Below are positions 9,676-17,001 of a stretch of DNA of 37,421 nucleotides, in pieces. The stretch covers positions 1 to 37,421 of the forward strand of contig NZ_JAGQTN010000184.1 in assembly GCF_020438995.1 (NCBI RefSeq), given 5' to 3'. The translations under genes were made by a program, and so were the position numbers. Numbering within the stretch: the first letter of the stretch is position 1; every line of letters begins with the position of its first letter. The notes beneath the pieces are model-generated. The model was given only the letters and a program-made list of their open reading frames with translations. It was not told the origin of the DNA and ran no database searches. The DNA comes from Gordonia sp. (in: high G+C Gram-positive bacteria). Its GTDB lineage: Bacteria; Actinomycetota; Actinomycetes; Mycobacteriales; Mycobacteriaceae.

Positions 9676-10656
9676 CTACAGCCGGACGTACCCGTACTGG
9701 TGGTGCAGGCCGAAGCCGAGTCGCCGATACCAGGCGCCGGCCGCGCGGTTGGCGGCATCGACCTGCAGGTACGCCGTGCCCGCGCCGAGATCCCGGCCCC
9801 AGCCGAGCAGAGCCGCCAGCACTTGGCCGCCCAGTCCACGGCCACGGTGACCGGACAGCGTGTGCAGGGCGGTGACGCCGAGAACGGGGTTGCCGGCCGC
9901 AGTCGGGGTGATTGCTCCGCGGCCGATCGCCACGAGCCGCTCGTCGTCGCGGATGCCGGCGAAGACGAGCCGGCCGTTGCGCACTGAGCTGATCACCGCC
10001 GCGGCCATGGCATGGTCGGCGGGCGAGGTTGCAGGGTCCAGGCGCACATCGAGCCACTCGGAGCCGGCGGCGGGTTCACAGATCACCTCTGCGGTGCTGG
10101 TCCCGCCCGTGACCTGCGCGATCTCCGCTGTCAGTACCTGCACTGGCTGTTCGATCCGCCCGGGCAGATGTGCGGCCGGAAGGAGCCGGTCGGGCCAAGC
10201 CAGTTGCGGCGGTAGGGACCGGTCCCGGTACCAGTCGGTGATCGCGCTCAGTGTCGGCCCGTCCGCGCGGGCTCCGATGTCGATGGGCACCGCGCAGTTG
10301 GCGCGTCGCGTGTAGCCGCCGCCGGCGCGCACCAGCCACCCGTCGATCCACTGCGACTCGGTGCCCGGCCAGGCGTGCGCCGCCGCGTACTCGACGGCTC
10401 TGATCTCGCTGTTGCGCACGGTCCGCAGCGACAGCACCCGGATCGAGGTCACCGCAGATCGGGGGATCTCCACGACGGTGTCGTCCCGGTCGAGCCGGAT
10501 CCTATCCGCACCGTCCCCGACGACGACGCCGGTCACATCCGACAGTGACGGTCCCGACGTGGTGGCCGGATTGGGCGCACCGCGCCAGTCCGCGGGCGTG
10601 TCCGCACCGAGCCGGTAGCGCACCACCACCCGATCGCCGATCAACGGCTCGCTCAT
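9676..10656 (-). CDS. large GNAT-family N-acetyltransferase (Rv0428c / cg3035-like)
   Basis: The 326-residue protein ends in a GNAT domain: LGVTALHTLSGHRGRGLGGQVLAALLGWG carries the acetyl-CoA loop (about residues 262-290) and AYLQVDAANRAAGAWYRRLGF is the typical final strand-helix. The N-terminal half (VVVRYRLG, VTGVVVGDGADRIRLDRDDTVVEIPRSAV) looks like a small barrel and is characteristic of the mycobacterial Rv0428c group. The gene lies between the RNase gene and def, 18 bp downstream of def, as in mycobacteria where Rv0428c lies next to def. The substrate is unknown; the neighbourhood with peptide deformylase is conserved but does not prove a role in N-terminal acetylation. Confidence 0.82.
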   Translation of the reverse strand: MSEPLIGDRVVVRYRLGADTPADWRGAPNPATTSGPSLSDVTGVVVGDGADRIRLDRDDTVVEIPRSAVTSIRVLSLRTVRNSEIRAVEYAAAHAWPGTESQWIDGWLVRAGGGYTRRANCAVPIDIGARADGPTLSAITDWYRDRSLPPQLAWPDRLLPAAHLPGRIEQPVQVLTAEIAQVTGGTSTAEVICEPAAGSEWLDVRLDPATSPADHAMAAAVISSVRNGRLVFAGIRDDERLVAIGRGAITPTAAGNPVLGVTALHTLSGHRGRGLGGQVLAALLGWGRDLGAGTAYLQVDAANRAAGAWYRRLGFGLHHQYGYVRL

Positions 10657-10674
10657 GGCAGCCGAGTGATGAGC

Positions 10675-11277
10675 TCAGTCATCGTGGCCGAAGGGGTCCT
10701 CCTGGGCGCCGGGCAGCCAGGTGAGGCCGGGGGCGCCCCAGCCGTTGCGTTTGACGGCCTTCTTCGCCGCACGGGCGTTGCGGCCGACGAGGACGTCGAC
10801 GTACAGGAAACCGTCGAGGTGACCGGTCTCGTGCTGCAGCATCCGGGCGAAGAAGTCGTTGCCCTCGATGACCACCTCGGCGCCGTTGCGGTCGGTTCCG
10901 GTGACGCGGGCCCAATCGGCGCGGCCGGTGGGGAACTGCTCACCCGGCACCGACAGGCAGCCCTCGTCGTTGTCGTCCGGGTCGGGCATCGTCTCGGGGA
11001 TCTCGGAGGTCTCCAGCACCGGGTTGATCACCTCGCCGCGCCGGCGGATCACCGACCCGCGGCTCTCGTCGGGGCAGTCGTAGACGAACATCCGCAGGCC
11101 CACACCCACCTGGTTGGCGGCCAGACCGACACCGTGTGCGGCGTCCATCGTCTCGTACATGTCGTCGAGCAGTGTGACGATCTCAGCGGCCGGGCGGCCT
11201 TGGTCGTCGAGTACGACGGGTGCGGTCGGCGTGTGCAGGACGGGTTCGCCGATGATGCAGATCGGGAGAATAGCCAT
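10675..11277 (-). CDS. def: peptide deformylase
   Basis: Def removes the formyl group from the N-terminal methionine of nascent proteins. All three family motifs are present in the 200-residue product: GVGLAANQ (49-56), EGCLSVP (metal ligand Cys107) and QHETGHLDG (metal ligands His149 and His153, catalytic Glu150). The insert [17 protein letters not shown] and the extended C-terminal tail ([29 protein letters not shown]) are like those of mycobacterial deformylases. It is the first gene of a leftward run, separated from the DUF3263 gene by a 278-bp divergent region. Confidence 0.95.
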   Translation of the reverse strand: MAILPICIIGEPVLHTPTAPVVLDDQGRPAAEIVTLLDDMYETMDAAHGVGLAANQVGVGLRMFVYDCPDESRGSVIRRRGEVINPVLETSEIPETMPDPDDNDEGCLSVPGEQFPTGRADWARVTGTDRNGAEVVIEGNDFFARMLQHETGHLDGFLYVDVLVGRNARAAKKAVKRNGWGAPGLTWLPGAQEDPFGHDD

Positions 11278-11555
11278 GTGTTCGTTTCTCTCGTGACGCG
11301 TGCGGAAAGGTCCGGTGCGGGTTCCCGGTGATCGCCGGCCCTGCCCGCGTGTGTCAGATTACCGCCGGATTTTCTCCGATCGGTGCGCGGTGGCGAGTCA
11401 TGCCGGGGTTGGTGCGCTCGGCCGTGTTTAGATTGCTGGCGAACGACATCGATGTGAGTCACCACGTCAATGCGAGAACCCGGATCAGGGCGAGCATGGG
11501 CAGTGAATCAGTCGGGGGGTGTCCATAAGCATGGGGCGAATCCAAAGGGAGCGAC
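11278..11555. promoter_or_regulatory. divergent intergenic region between def and the DUF3263 gene
   Basis: This 278-bp gap should hold the promoters of the leftward def group and the rightward DUF3263 group. A possible rightward -10 is the A/T-rich TTTAGATT near 11428-11435 with TTGGTG about 15 bp before it; the spacing is short and the call weak. No palindrome or small gene was found by eye. Confidence 0.3.
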
Positions 11556-11915
11556 ATGGATAGCGCAGCAGCGCGTAGCCGCGATCACGGTGACCGGATC
11601 ACACCTACGGACGTGGTGGAGCCTGCGGCCTCGCCAGCCGATCCCAAGGCGATCGGGGAGGACGGCCTCTCGCGCCGCGATCACGACATCCTGGCGTTCG
11701 AACGCCAGTGGTGGAAGTACGCGGGTGCCAAGGAAGAGGCCATCAAGCAGTTGTTCGGGTTGTCGTCGACCCGCTACTACCAGGTGCTCAACGCGCTGGT
11801 GGACCGGCCGGAGGCGCTTGCCGCCGACCCGATGCTGGTCAAGCGGCTGCGGCGGCTGCGCTCGGCCCGTCAGAAGGCGCGTGCGGCACGCCGGCTCGGC
11901 TTCGAGATCACCTGA
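11556..11915 (+). CDS. DUF3263 helix-turn-helix protein
   Basis: The 119-residue protein matches the actinobacterial DUF3263 family (Rv0430-like): LSRRDHDILAFERQWWKYAGAKEEAIKQLFGLSSTRYYQVLNALVDRPEALAADPMLVKRLRRLRSARQKAR, which contains a predicted helix-turn-helix (IKQLFGLSSTRYYQVLNALVD) and a basic C-terminus. The N-terminal 40 residues are variable. The start is supported by AAGGGAG a few bases before the ATG. DNA binding is inferred; no target is known to me. It is followed after 65 bp by the LytR_C gene, the same order as in mycobacteria. Confidence 0.85.
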   Translation: MDSAAARSRDHGDRITPTDVVEPAASPADPKAIGEDGLSRRDHDILAFERQWWKYAGAKEEAIKQLFGLSSTRYYQVLNALVDRPEALAADPMLVKRLRRLRSARQKARAARRLGFEIT

Positions 11916-11980
11916 CATCCGGTTGCATGAGCAGTCGGTGGCGCCGATCCCGCGATCCGCTGTGAGTTAAAGTTGCCGAG

Positions 11981-12460
11981 ATGAAAGCTGACCGGGAACA
12001 GAACAGGCTTCCCTTCCGTGCGGGAGCGATGCTGCTGCTGTCGGTGGCGGTCGTGTTCTTCGGGCTTGCCTGGCATTCGGCGGCCTCGGGTGGCGACGAC
12101 CCCGAGCAGAAGCTCGCCGAGGCGGGCGCCAAGATGTCCGCGACCTCCGCCTCCACGTCCGCGCCGGGCAGATCCTCCTCGGGCCGCGGCCCGGCGTTAT
12201 GCGTGTTCAACGCGGGGACGGTCGCAGGATTGGCGAGTGAGGTCAGTTCGGAGCTGGAGAAGAAGGGCTTCCGGGTGTCCGACACGGGTAATCTCACCAC
12301 CAGTTCGTTCACGGAGAACACGATCTTCTACGACTCCGGCAACAAGTCGACGGCGCAGCGGGTGTCGAGGGCACTCGGGGGCGGGGCGAGCATCGAGGCC
12401 CGGCCCGCCGCGTTCAGCCAATGCGCCGACGGAGTGCCCGTGATCGTCGTGAGCCGCTGA
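11981..12460 (+). CDS. membrane-anchored LytR C-terminal domain protein (Rv0431-like)
   Basis: The 159-residue protein has a cytoplasmic N-terminus, one membrane helix at about 14-33 (GAMLLLSVAVVFFGLAW), a Ser/Ala/Thr-rich linker and a LytR_C domain (ALCVFNAGTVAGLASEVSSELEKKGF to GVPVIVVSR). Two cysteines, in ALCVF and SQCAD, may form a disulfide outside the membrane. By domain and position it matches M. tuberculosis Rv0431, described as VirR, which affects vesicle release and the cell envelope. That functional transfer is by homology and synteny only. Its stop codon lies in the first copy of an 18-bp tandem duplication; a second in-frame TGA sits in the other copy. Confidence 0.82.
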   Translation: MKADREQNRLPFRAGAMLLLSVAVVFFGLAWHSAASGGDDPEQKLAEAGAKMSATSASTSAPGRSSSGRGPALCVFNAGTVAGLASEVSSELEKKGFRVSDTGNLTTSSFTENTIFYDSGNKSTAQRVSRALGGGASIEARPAAFSQCADGVPVIVVSR

Positions 12461-12491
12461 TCGGTGCGGTGTGGCTGATCGGTGCGGTGTG
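12456..12491 (+). repeat. perfect 18-bp tandem duplication spanning a stop codon
   Basis: Two identical copies of gctgatcggtgcggtgtg lie at 12456-12473 and 12474-12491. The first contains the stop of the LytR_C gene. It is probably a recent slippage event. Confidence 0.85.
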
Positions 12492-12552
12492 TTGTCGGTC
12501 GTGTCGATGGCCGAATCACCGTACCCATCGACCACACATCCACTACGCCCTG

Positions 12553-12592
12553 TAATACTTGGTCCACCAGACACGTGGTCCCACCAGACACG
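12553..12592 (+). promoter_or_regulatory. sodC leader with a duplicated 16/17-bp element and a possible -10 box
   Basis: TAATAC at 12553-12558 is a reasonable -10 box in otherwise GC-rich DNA. It is followed by two near-identical tandem copies, tggtccaccagacacg (12560-12575) and tggtcccaccagacacg (12576-12592); each begins with a small TGGT/ACCA palindrome. The second copy runs into the GAGGAG ribosome site of sodC. The role is unknown. Confidence 0.45.
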
Positions 12593-12601
12593 AGGAGTGC
12601 C

Positions 12602-13357
12602 ATGTCCGCCAGTTCTCACCTCGCCACCCCGGCCACCGGCCGTCGTCGTACCGCGCGTGTGGTCGCGGTGATCGCGGCGGCGGGCGCTATCGGCGCGGGC
12701 CTGTCCGCCTGTTCGCCCGACGAACACGCATCCGATGCCCCGTACACCGCACCGTCGGTCGTGACCGGCGACCAGGCGCCTCCGGGTGAGGGGACGGGCG
12801 TGGACGGGCATTCGGGCAAGGCCACCGCCTCCCTCAAGGACGCCAAGGGCAAGCCCGTCGGCACCGCCACCTTCACCACCCTCGGCGATGCGGTGAAGGT
12901 GTCCGTCATCGTCAGCGGTCTGCCCGCCGGTTTCCACGGTATGCACCTGCACACCAACGGCGAATGCAAGGCGTCGGGTTCCGAACCGTTCACCTCGGCC
13001 GGTGGCCACCTGCAGGTCGATGGCAATACCGGACATCCCGCGAGCGGCGACCTGGTGTCGATCAATGTCCTGGAGGACGGCTCCGGTGAAGTGACCACCA
13101 CCACCGACAAGGTGACTCTGGATCAGATCGACGGCAAGTCGATCATCATTCACGCCGATGCCGACAACTTCGGCAACATCCCCACCCGGTATGCGGCCAA
13201 GCCCGATGAGAAGACCCTGACCACCGGTGACGCCGGCTCGCGCATCGCGTGCGGTGTCATCGAGGCCGAGGCGTCCGGTGACCACGGCAGCAGCGAGTCC
13301 GGTGATGACGAGTCCGGGGACGACAAGTCCGGCGAGCACAAGTCCGGCGGCCACTGA
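12602..13357 (+). CDS. sodC: superoxide dismutase [Cu-Zn] lipoprotein
   Basis: SodC removes superoxide outside the membrane. The 251-residue protein has a lipoprotein signal with the lipobox LSAC (Cys37). Copper ligands are readable: His115 and His117 (MHLH), His136 (SAGGHLQV) and His184 (IIIHADADN); the disulfide would join Cys122 and Cys217 (RIACGVI). As in the mycobacterial enzyme, the usual zinc-loop ligands are not all obvious. I chose the ATG at 12602, preceded by GAGGAG, because the in-frame ATG at 12482 gives no signal peptide. The last 25 residues are a repeat of Ser-Gly-Asp/Glu-Asp/His units ending in GGH, which could bind metal. In mycobacteria sodC also sits before the GCS2 ligase gene. 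Confidence 0.93.
   Translation: MSASSHLATPATGRRRTARVVAVIAAAGAIGAGLSACSPDEHASDAPYTAPSVVTGDQAPPGEGTGVDGHSGKATASLKDAKGKPVGTATFTTLGDAVKVSVIVSGLPAGFHGMHLHTNGECKASGSEPFTSAGGHLQVDGNTGHPASGDLVSINVLEDGSGEVTTTTDKVTLDQIDGKSIIIHADADNFGNIPTRYAAKPDEKTLTTGDAGSRIACGVIEAEASGDHGSSESGDDESGDDKSGEHKSGGH
13295..13354 (+). repeat. 15-bp tandem repeat encoding the acidic/His tail of SodC
   Basis: Four units of 15 bp (13295-13309, 13310-13324, 13325-13339, 13340-13354) share the core agtccgg and encode E/K-S-G-D/E/G-D/H. A related fifth unit lies at 13271-13285. The stop codon follows the last unit at once. Confidence 0.8.
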
Positions 13358-13412
13358 TACCCGGGGCGCACCGGTAGTCCGGGCCGTACTCCGCAACGCG
13401 GAACAGACCGTC

Positions 13413-14534
13413 GTGATCACCCCGATCGAGTTCGTCGGGTCGCCGACACCCAGTCTCGGCGTCGAGTGGGAGTTCGCCCTCACCGACAAGCGGACCGGCG
13501 ACCTGTCCAACTCGGCCGCGGCCTTGTTCGAGCTGGTCGGCAGCCGGATCCCGGGCCCGGACGGCAAAGTGCACAAAGAGCTGCTGCGCAACACCGTCGA
13601 GTTGGTGACCGGTATCTGCCGTAACACCGGTGAGGCGATGGCCGACCTGTCGGCGACCCTCGGTGCGGTCCGCGAGCTCACCGACGAACTCGGCGTCGAC
13701 CTCTACGGCGCGGGCACGCACCCGTTCGCCGAGTGGTCGACGCAGTTGCTCACCGAGGGGCACCGGTATGCCGAACTCATTGAGCGCACCCAGTACTGGG
13801 GCCGGCAAATGCTCATCTGGGGTGTGCATGTGCACGTCGGCATCGACCGGCGTGACAAGGTGCTGCCGATCCTCGATGCGCTGCTCAACTACTACCCGCA
13901 CCTGCTGGCGCTGTCCGCGTCGTCGCCGATGTGGGCGGGGCAGGACACCAGCTACGCCAGCAATCGGGCGATGATGTTCCAGCAGTTGCCCACCGCGGGG
14001 CTGCCGTTCCAGTTCACGCGGTGGGCGCAGTTCGAGAAGTTCGTTTCCGATCAAAAGATAACTGGGATCATCGACCACACCAACGAGATCCGCTGGGACA
14101 TCCGGCCGTCGCCGCATCTGGGCACCATCGAGGTGCGGGTGTGTGACGGGGCCACCAACATCGCCGAGTTGTCGGCGCTGGTCGCGCTCATCCACTGTCT
14201 GGTCGTCGATCTGTCGCAGCGGATGGACGCGGGCGAGGAATTGCCGACGATGCCGCCGTGGCTGGTGCAGGAGAACAAGTGGCGCGCGGCCCGCTACGGC
14301 CTCGACGCCATCGTCATCTGTGACCGGGAACTCGATGAACGGCTCGTCACCGACGATCTCGCCGATCTGCTGAAACATCTTGAGCCGATTGCTGATTCGC
14401 TGGATTGCAGTGATGAGCTGGCCGGTATCCACGGGATCATCGAGCGCGGAGCCAGCTACCAGCGCCAACGCGCGGTGTTCGCCCGCACCGGCTCGATGCG
14501 TGAGGTCGTCGCCTCGGTGGTCGCCGAACTCTGA
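13413..14534 (+). CDS. ybdK: GCS2-type carboxylate-amine ligase (YbdK/Rv0433-like)
   Basis: The protein belongs to the type-2 glutamate-cysteine ligase family, which forms gamma-glutamyl or related amide bonds with ATP. Clear blocks are PTPSLGVEWEFAL, VHKELLRNTVELVTGIC, GRQMLIWGVHVHVGI (metal/ATP site), NYYPHLLALSASSP, SNRAMMFQQLPTAGLPF, IIDHTNEIRWDIRPSPHLGTIEVRVCD and ENKWRAARYGLDA. I chose the GTG at 13413, giving 373 residues, close to the mycobacterial protein. The open frame extends back to 13227, but that stretch overlaps sodC in another frame and looks low-complexity. True substrates of this subgroup are not settled; glutathione synthesis should not be assumed in an actinobacterium. 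Confidence 0.88.
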   Translation: MITPIEFVGSPTPSLGVEWEFALTDKRTGDLSNSAAALFELVGSRIPGPDGKVHKELLRNTVELVTGICRNTGEAMADLSATLGAVRELTDELGVDLYGAGTHPFAEWSTQLLTEGHRYAELIERTQYWGRQMLIWGVHVHVGIDRRDKVLPILDALLNYYPHLLALSASSPMWAGQDTSYASNRAMMFQQLPTAGLPFQFTRWAQFEKFVSDQKITGIIDHTNEIRWDIRPSPHLGTIEVRVCDGATNIAELSALVALIHCLVVDLSQRMDAGEELPTMPPWLVQENKWRAARYGLDAIVICDRELDERLVTDDLADLLKHLEPIADSLDCSDELAGIHGIIERGASYQRQRAVFARTGSMREVVASVVAEL

Positions 14535-14569
14535 CGCGGTGCCGCGGTCATCGTCCGCCCGACGGGAGA

Positions 14570-14598
14570 TTGCAGGCCGCGTCGCGTGTGCTTATAGA
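14570..14598 (+). promoter_or_regulatory. purB promoter, probably giving a leaderless mRNA
   Basis: TTGCAG (14570-14575) and TATAGA (14593-14598) are separated by exactly 17 bp. The purB GTG starts 9 bp after the -10 box, where transcription would begin, and no Shine-Dalgarno lies between. This is one of the cleanest housekeeping promoters in the window. Confidence 0.72.
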
Positions 14599-14606
14599 CT
14601 TGCGCC

Positions 14607-16034
14607 GTGTCGAAACCTGCCATCTCCAACGTCCTGGCCTCCCGGTATGCCTCCGCCGACCTGACCTCGATCTGGTCGTCGAGCGCCAAGATCGTGCTCG
14701 AACGGCAATTGTGGATCGCAGTGCTGAAGGCGCAGAGGGATCTGGGCATCGACGTCCCTGAGCAGGCGATCACCGACTACGAACAGGTCGTCGACCAGGT
14801 GGATCTGCAATCGATCGCCGACCGCGAACGCGTCACCCGGCACGACGTGAAGGCGCGGATCGAGGAGTTCAACGCGCTCGCCGGGCACGAACAGATCCAC
14901 AAGGGCATGACCAGCCGCGATCTGACCGAGAACGTCGAGCAGCTGCAGATCCTGCGTTCGCTGGAACATGTGCACGCCCACGGTGTGGCGGTGCTGGCCC
15001 GAATCACCGACCGGGCCGCGCAGTACTCGACGGTGGTGATGGCCGGACGGTCGCACAATGTGGCCGCCCAGGCCACCACGCTCGGTAAGCGGTTCGCCTC
15101 GGCCGCCGACGAACTGATGATCGCGCTGACGCGGCTGCGTGAGCTGATCGACCGGTATCCGCTGCGCGGGATCAAAGGCCCGATGGGCACCAGCCAGGAC
15201 ATGCTCGACCTGCTCGACGGCGACGCCGCCAAGCTGGCCGATCTAGAGCAGCGCGTAGCGCGGCATCTCGGGTTCTCGCGGTCGCTGACGTCGGTGGGGC
15301 AGGTGTATCCGCGTTCGCTCGACCACGACGTGGTCTCTGCCCTGGTCCAGACGGCCGCCGCACCGTCGTCGCTGGCGCACACCATCCGGCTGATGGCCGG
15401 GCACGAGCTGGTCACCGAGGGTTTCCAGCCCGGCCAGGTGGGCAGCTCGGCGATGCCGCACAAGATGAACACCCGCAGCTGCGAGCGGGTCAACGGCCTG
15501 GCGGTGGTCCTGCGCGGCTACGGTTCGATGGCCGCGGAACTGGCCGGCGCGCAGTGGAACGAGGGCGACGTGTTCTGTTCGGTGGTGCGTCGCGTCGCGC
15601 TGCCCGACGCGTTCTTCGCCCTCGACGGCCTGATGGAGACCTTCCTGACGGTGCTCGCCGAGTTCGGCGCCTACCCGGCGGTGATCGCCAACGAACTCGA
15701 CCGGTACCTGCCGTTCCTGGCCACCACCAAGGTGCTGATGGCGGCGGTGCGGGCCGGGGTGGGGCGCGAGACCGCGCACGAGGCGATCAAGGAGAACGCG
15801 GTGGCCGTCGCGCTGGCGATGCGCGAGGAGGGTCGCGAACCAGATCTGCTCGACAGGCTGGCCGCCGATGAGCGGTTGCCGCTGGACCGGGTGCAACTCG
15901 AGGAGGCCCTCGCCGACAAGAAGGCGTTCATCGGTGCCGCCGAGCAGCAGGTGGCCGATGTGGTGGCCGCGGCGCAGCGGATCATCGACGAGTACCCGGA
16001 GGCCGCGGCCTATACACCGGCCCCGATCCTGTAG
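14607..16034 (+). CDS. purB: adenylosuccinate lyase
   Basis: PurB acts twice in purine synthesis, releasing fumarate from SAICAR and from adenylosuccinate. The 475-residue protein has the fumarase/aspartase-superfamily blocks: HEQIHKGMTSRDLTENV, a QATTLGKRFAS segment, and the signature GSSAMPHKMNTRSCE (about 281-295) on the mobile catalytic loop. The GTG start sits at the expected transcription start of a TTGCAG-17-TATAGA promoter, so the message is probably leaderless. purC follows at 17 kb, interrupted by two leftward genes. The stop is 4 bp from the stop of the convergent SelW-like gene. Confidence 0.95.
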   Translation: MSKPAISNVLASRYASADLTSIWSSSAKIVLERQLWIAVLKAQRDLGIDVPEQAITDYEQVVDQVDLQSIADRERVTRHDVKARIEEFNALAGHEQIHKGMTSRDLTENVEQLQILRSLEHVHAHGVAVLARITDRAAQYSTVVMAGRSHNVAAQATTLGKRFASAADELMIALTRLRELIDRYPLRGIKGPMGTSQDMLDLLDGDAAKLADLEQRVARHLGFSRSLTSVGQVYPRSLDHDVVSALVQTAAAPSSLAHTIRLMAGHELVTEGFQPGQVGSSAMPHKMNTRSCERVNGLAVVLRGYGSMAAELAGAQWNEGDVFCSVVRRVALPDAFFALDGLMETFLTVLAEFGAYPAVIANELDRYLPFLATTKVLMAAVRAGVGRETAHEAIKENAVAVALAMREEGREPDLLDRLAADERLPLDRVQLEEALADKKAFIGAAEQQVADVVAAAQRIIDEYPEAAAYTPAPIL

Positions 16035-16038
16035 GCGG

Positions 16039-16326
16039 TCACTGATCCGCGGCGCGGTCGGCGTGCCCGAGATTCCAATCGGGCAGTGCCGCGTCGCGGA
16101 TCAATTGTTTGACGGTGACCGCGTCCGGGAATCCGCCGTCACGCTTGCGTTCCCACACCTGCGTGCCGTCGACGTCGATGTGGAAGACGCCGCCCGTGCC
16201 GGGAACCAGCGTCACCGAACCGAGTTCGGCGCCGAAGGTGTTGAGCAGTTCACTTGCCATCCATGACGCCCGCAGCAGCCAATTGCACTGGGTGCAGTAG
16301 GTAATGGTGATCCGGGGTGCGCTCAT
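16039..16326 (-). CDS. SelT/SelW/SelH (Rdx) family thioredoxin-like protein
   Basis: The 95-residue protein begins ITITYCTQCNWLLRASWMASELLNTFG and continues to VFHIDVDGTQVWERKRDGGFPDAVTVKQLIRD. The Cys-x-x-Cys near the N-terminus and the GGFPD motif identify the Rdx/SelW family, small redox-fold proteins in which one cysteine is selenocysteine in animals. I chose the ATG at 16326; a TTG at 16347 would start inside a strong hairpin. The gene converges on purB and lies downstream of the Lsr2-like gene. The redox partner is unknown. Confidence 0.8.
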   Translation of the reverse strand: MSAPRITITYCTQCNWLLRASWMASELLNTFGAELGSVTLVPGTGGVFHIDVDGTQVWERKRDGGFPDAVTVKQLIRDAALPDWNLGHADRAADQ

Positions 16327-16336
16327 GCCGGTAAGT

Positions 16337-16360
16337 ATGCCCGGCAACGGTGCCGGGCAT
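16337..16360 (-). terminator. perfect 10-bp hairpin between the Lsr2-like and SelW-like genes
   Basis: ATGCCCGGCA and TGCCGGGCAT pair perfectly around the loop ACGG. It has no T-tract. It may end the Lsr2-like transcript or form in the leader of the SelW-like gene, whose ATG is 10 bp beyond. Confidence 0.5.
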
Positions 16361-16370
16361 AGCTCAAGCT

Positions 16371-16435
16371 GATAGGGCTCAAGCGGATAGGGCTCGGGCG
16401 GGATAGGGCTCGGGCGGGATAGGGCTCAGCGGATG
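16371..16435. repeat. 15-16-bp minisatellite after the Lsr2-like gene
   Basis: The plus strand repeats gatagggctcgggcgg, with four recognisable units from 16371 and a fifth degenerate one (gatggggtg). The two central units are identical. The array covers the last codons and stop of the Lsr2-like gene, so copy-number change could alter its extreme C-terminus. Confidence 0.8.
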
Positions 16436-16779
16436 GGGTGGGCGGCTTCGAAGGCCTCGACGATGGGTGCGGGCACGCGGCCGCGGTTGCTGACCTCGTA
16501 CCCATTGGCCCGTGCCCAATCCCGGATGGCGCGGCTCTGCTCGGCAGATGGCCGGTCCTGTCCCACGCTGGCGACACGCTTGCGGGTGACCACGTTGCCA
16601 TTGACGATCTGCCGGGATGACTCGATGTACAGCTGCAGACTGTCCCGGAATTCTTCGGCATGCTCGATGCTGGTGTCAAATTCGTAGGTGGTGCCGTCGA
16701 CGGAGAATGTCACGGTTTCGTGCTCCGCGAGCACCGTTCCGTCGAGGTCGTCAATAATCTGCTCGACAATTTGTCTCAC
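16426..16779 (-). CDS. Lsr2-like nucleoid-associated protein (xenogeneic silencer family)
   Basis: The 117-residue protein has both parts of Lsr2: an N-terminal dimerisation/oligomerisation domain ([48 protein letters not shown]) and a C-terminal DNA-binding domain ([35 protein letters not shown]). RGR at 99-101 is the AT-hook-like core that enters the minor groove of AT-rich DNA. The usual Lsr2 linker rich in Gly/Arg is replaced by [17 protein letters not shown]. The start is a GTG with AAGGAA upstream. In mycobacteria lsr2 lies beside clpC1; here this gene is 13 kb from clpC, so it may be a paralogue of the main Lsr2. Confidence 0.82.
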   Translation of the reverse strand: MRQIVEQIIDDLDGTVLAEHETVTFSVDGTTYEFDTSIEHAEEFRDSLQLYIESSRQIVNGNVVTRKRVASVGQDRPSAEQSRAIRDWARANGYEVSNRGRVPAPIVEAFEAAHPIR

Positions 16780-17001
16780 CGGATGAATTCCTTAATCAGT
16801 GTGAATGTTTCAGTGCGAATGTCTCGACCTGCGATGCGGCAGCCGACCGGGCTGTCGGTGATCGTGGTCTGCCATCGAAATGTAGCAGAATGCGGAGATG
16901 TTCCCGATTTCCGGGCGTGTCGGTCGCGGCCGGCCATGCCGGAGGGACCGCACCGGAGGGGACGGCACCGGGGACCCGGAGGTATGCCCTAGGCTCGACG
17001 T

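Noticed and set aside
13227-13412. A longer N-terminus for the GCS2-type ligase
   Set aside because: The extra 62 codons overlap the sodC repeat tail in another frame and are low-complexity; the GTG at 13413 gives the family length.
16327-16347. A TTG start seven codons upstream for the SelW-like gene
   Set aside because: It lies in the loop of a perfect hairpin and would add residues before the conserved ITITYCTQC start of the family.
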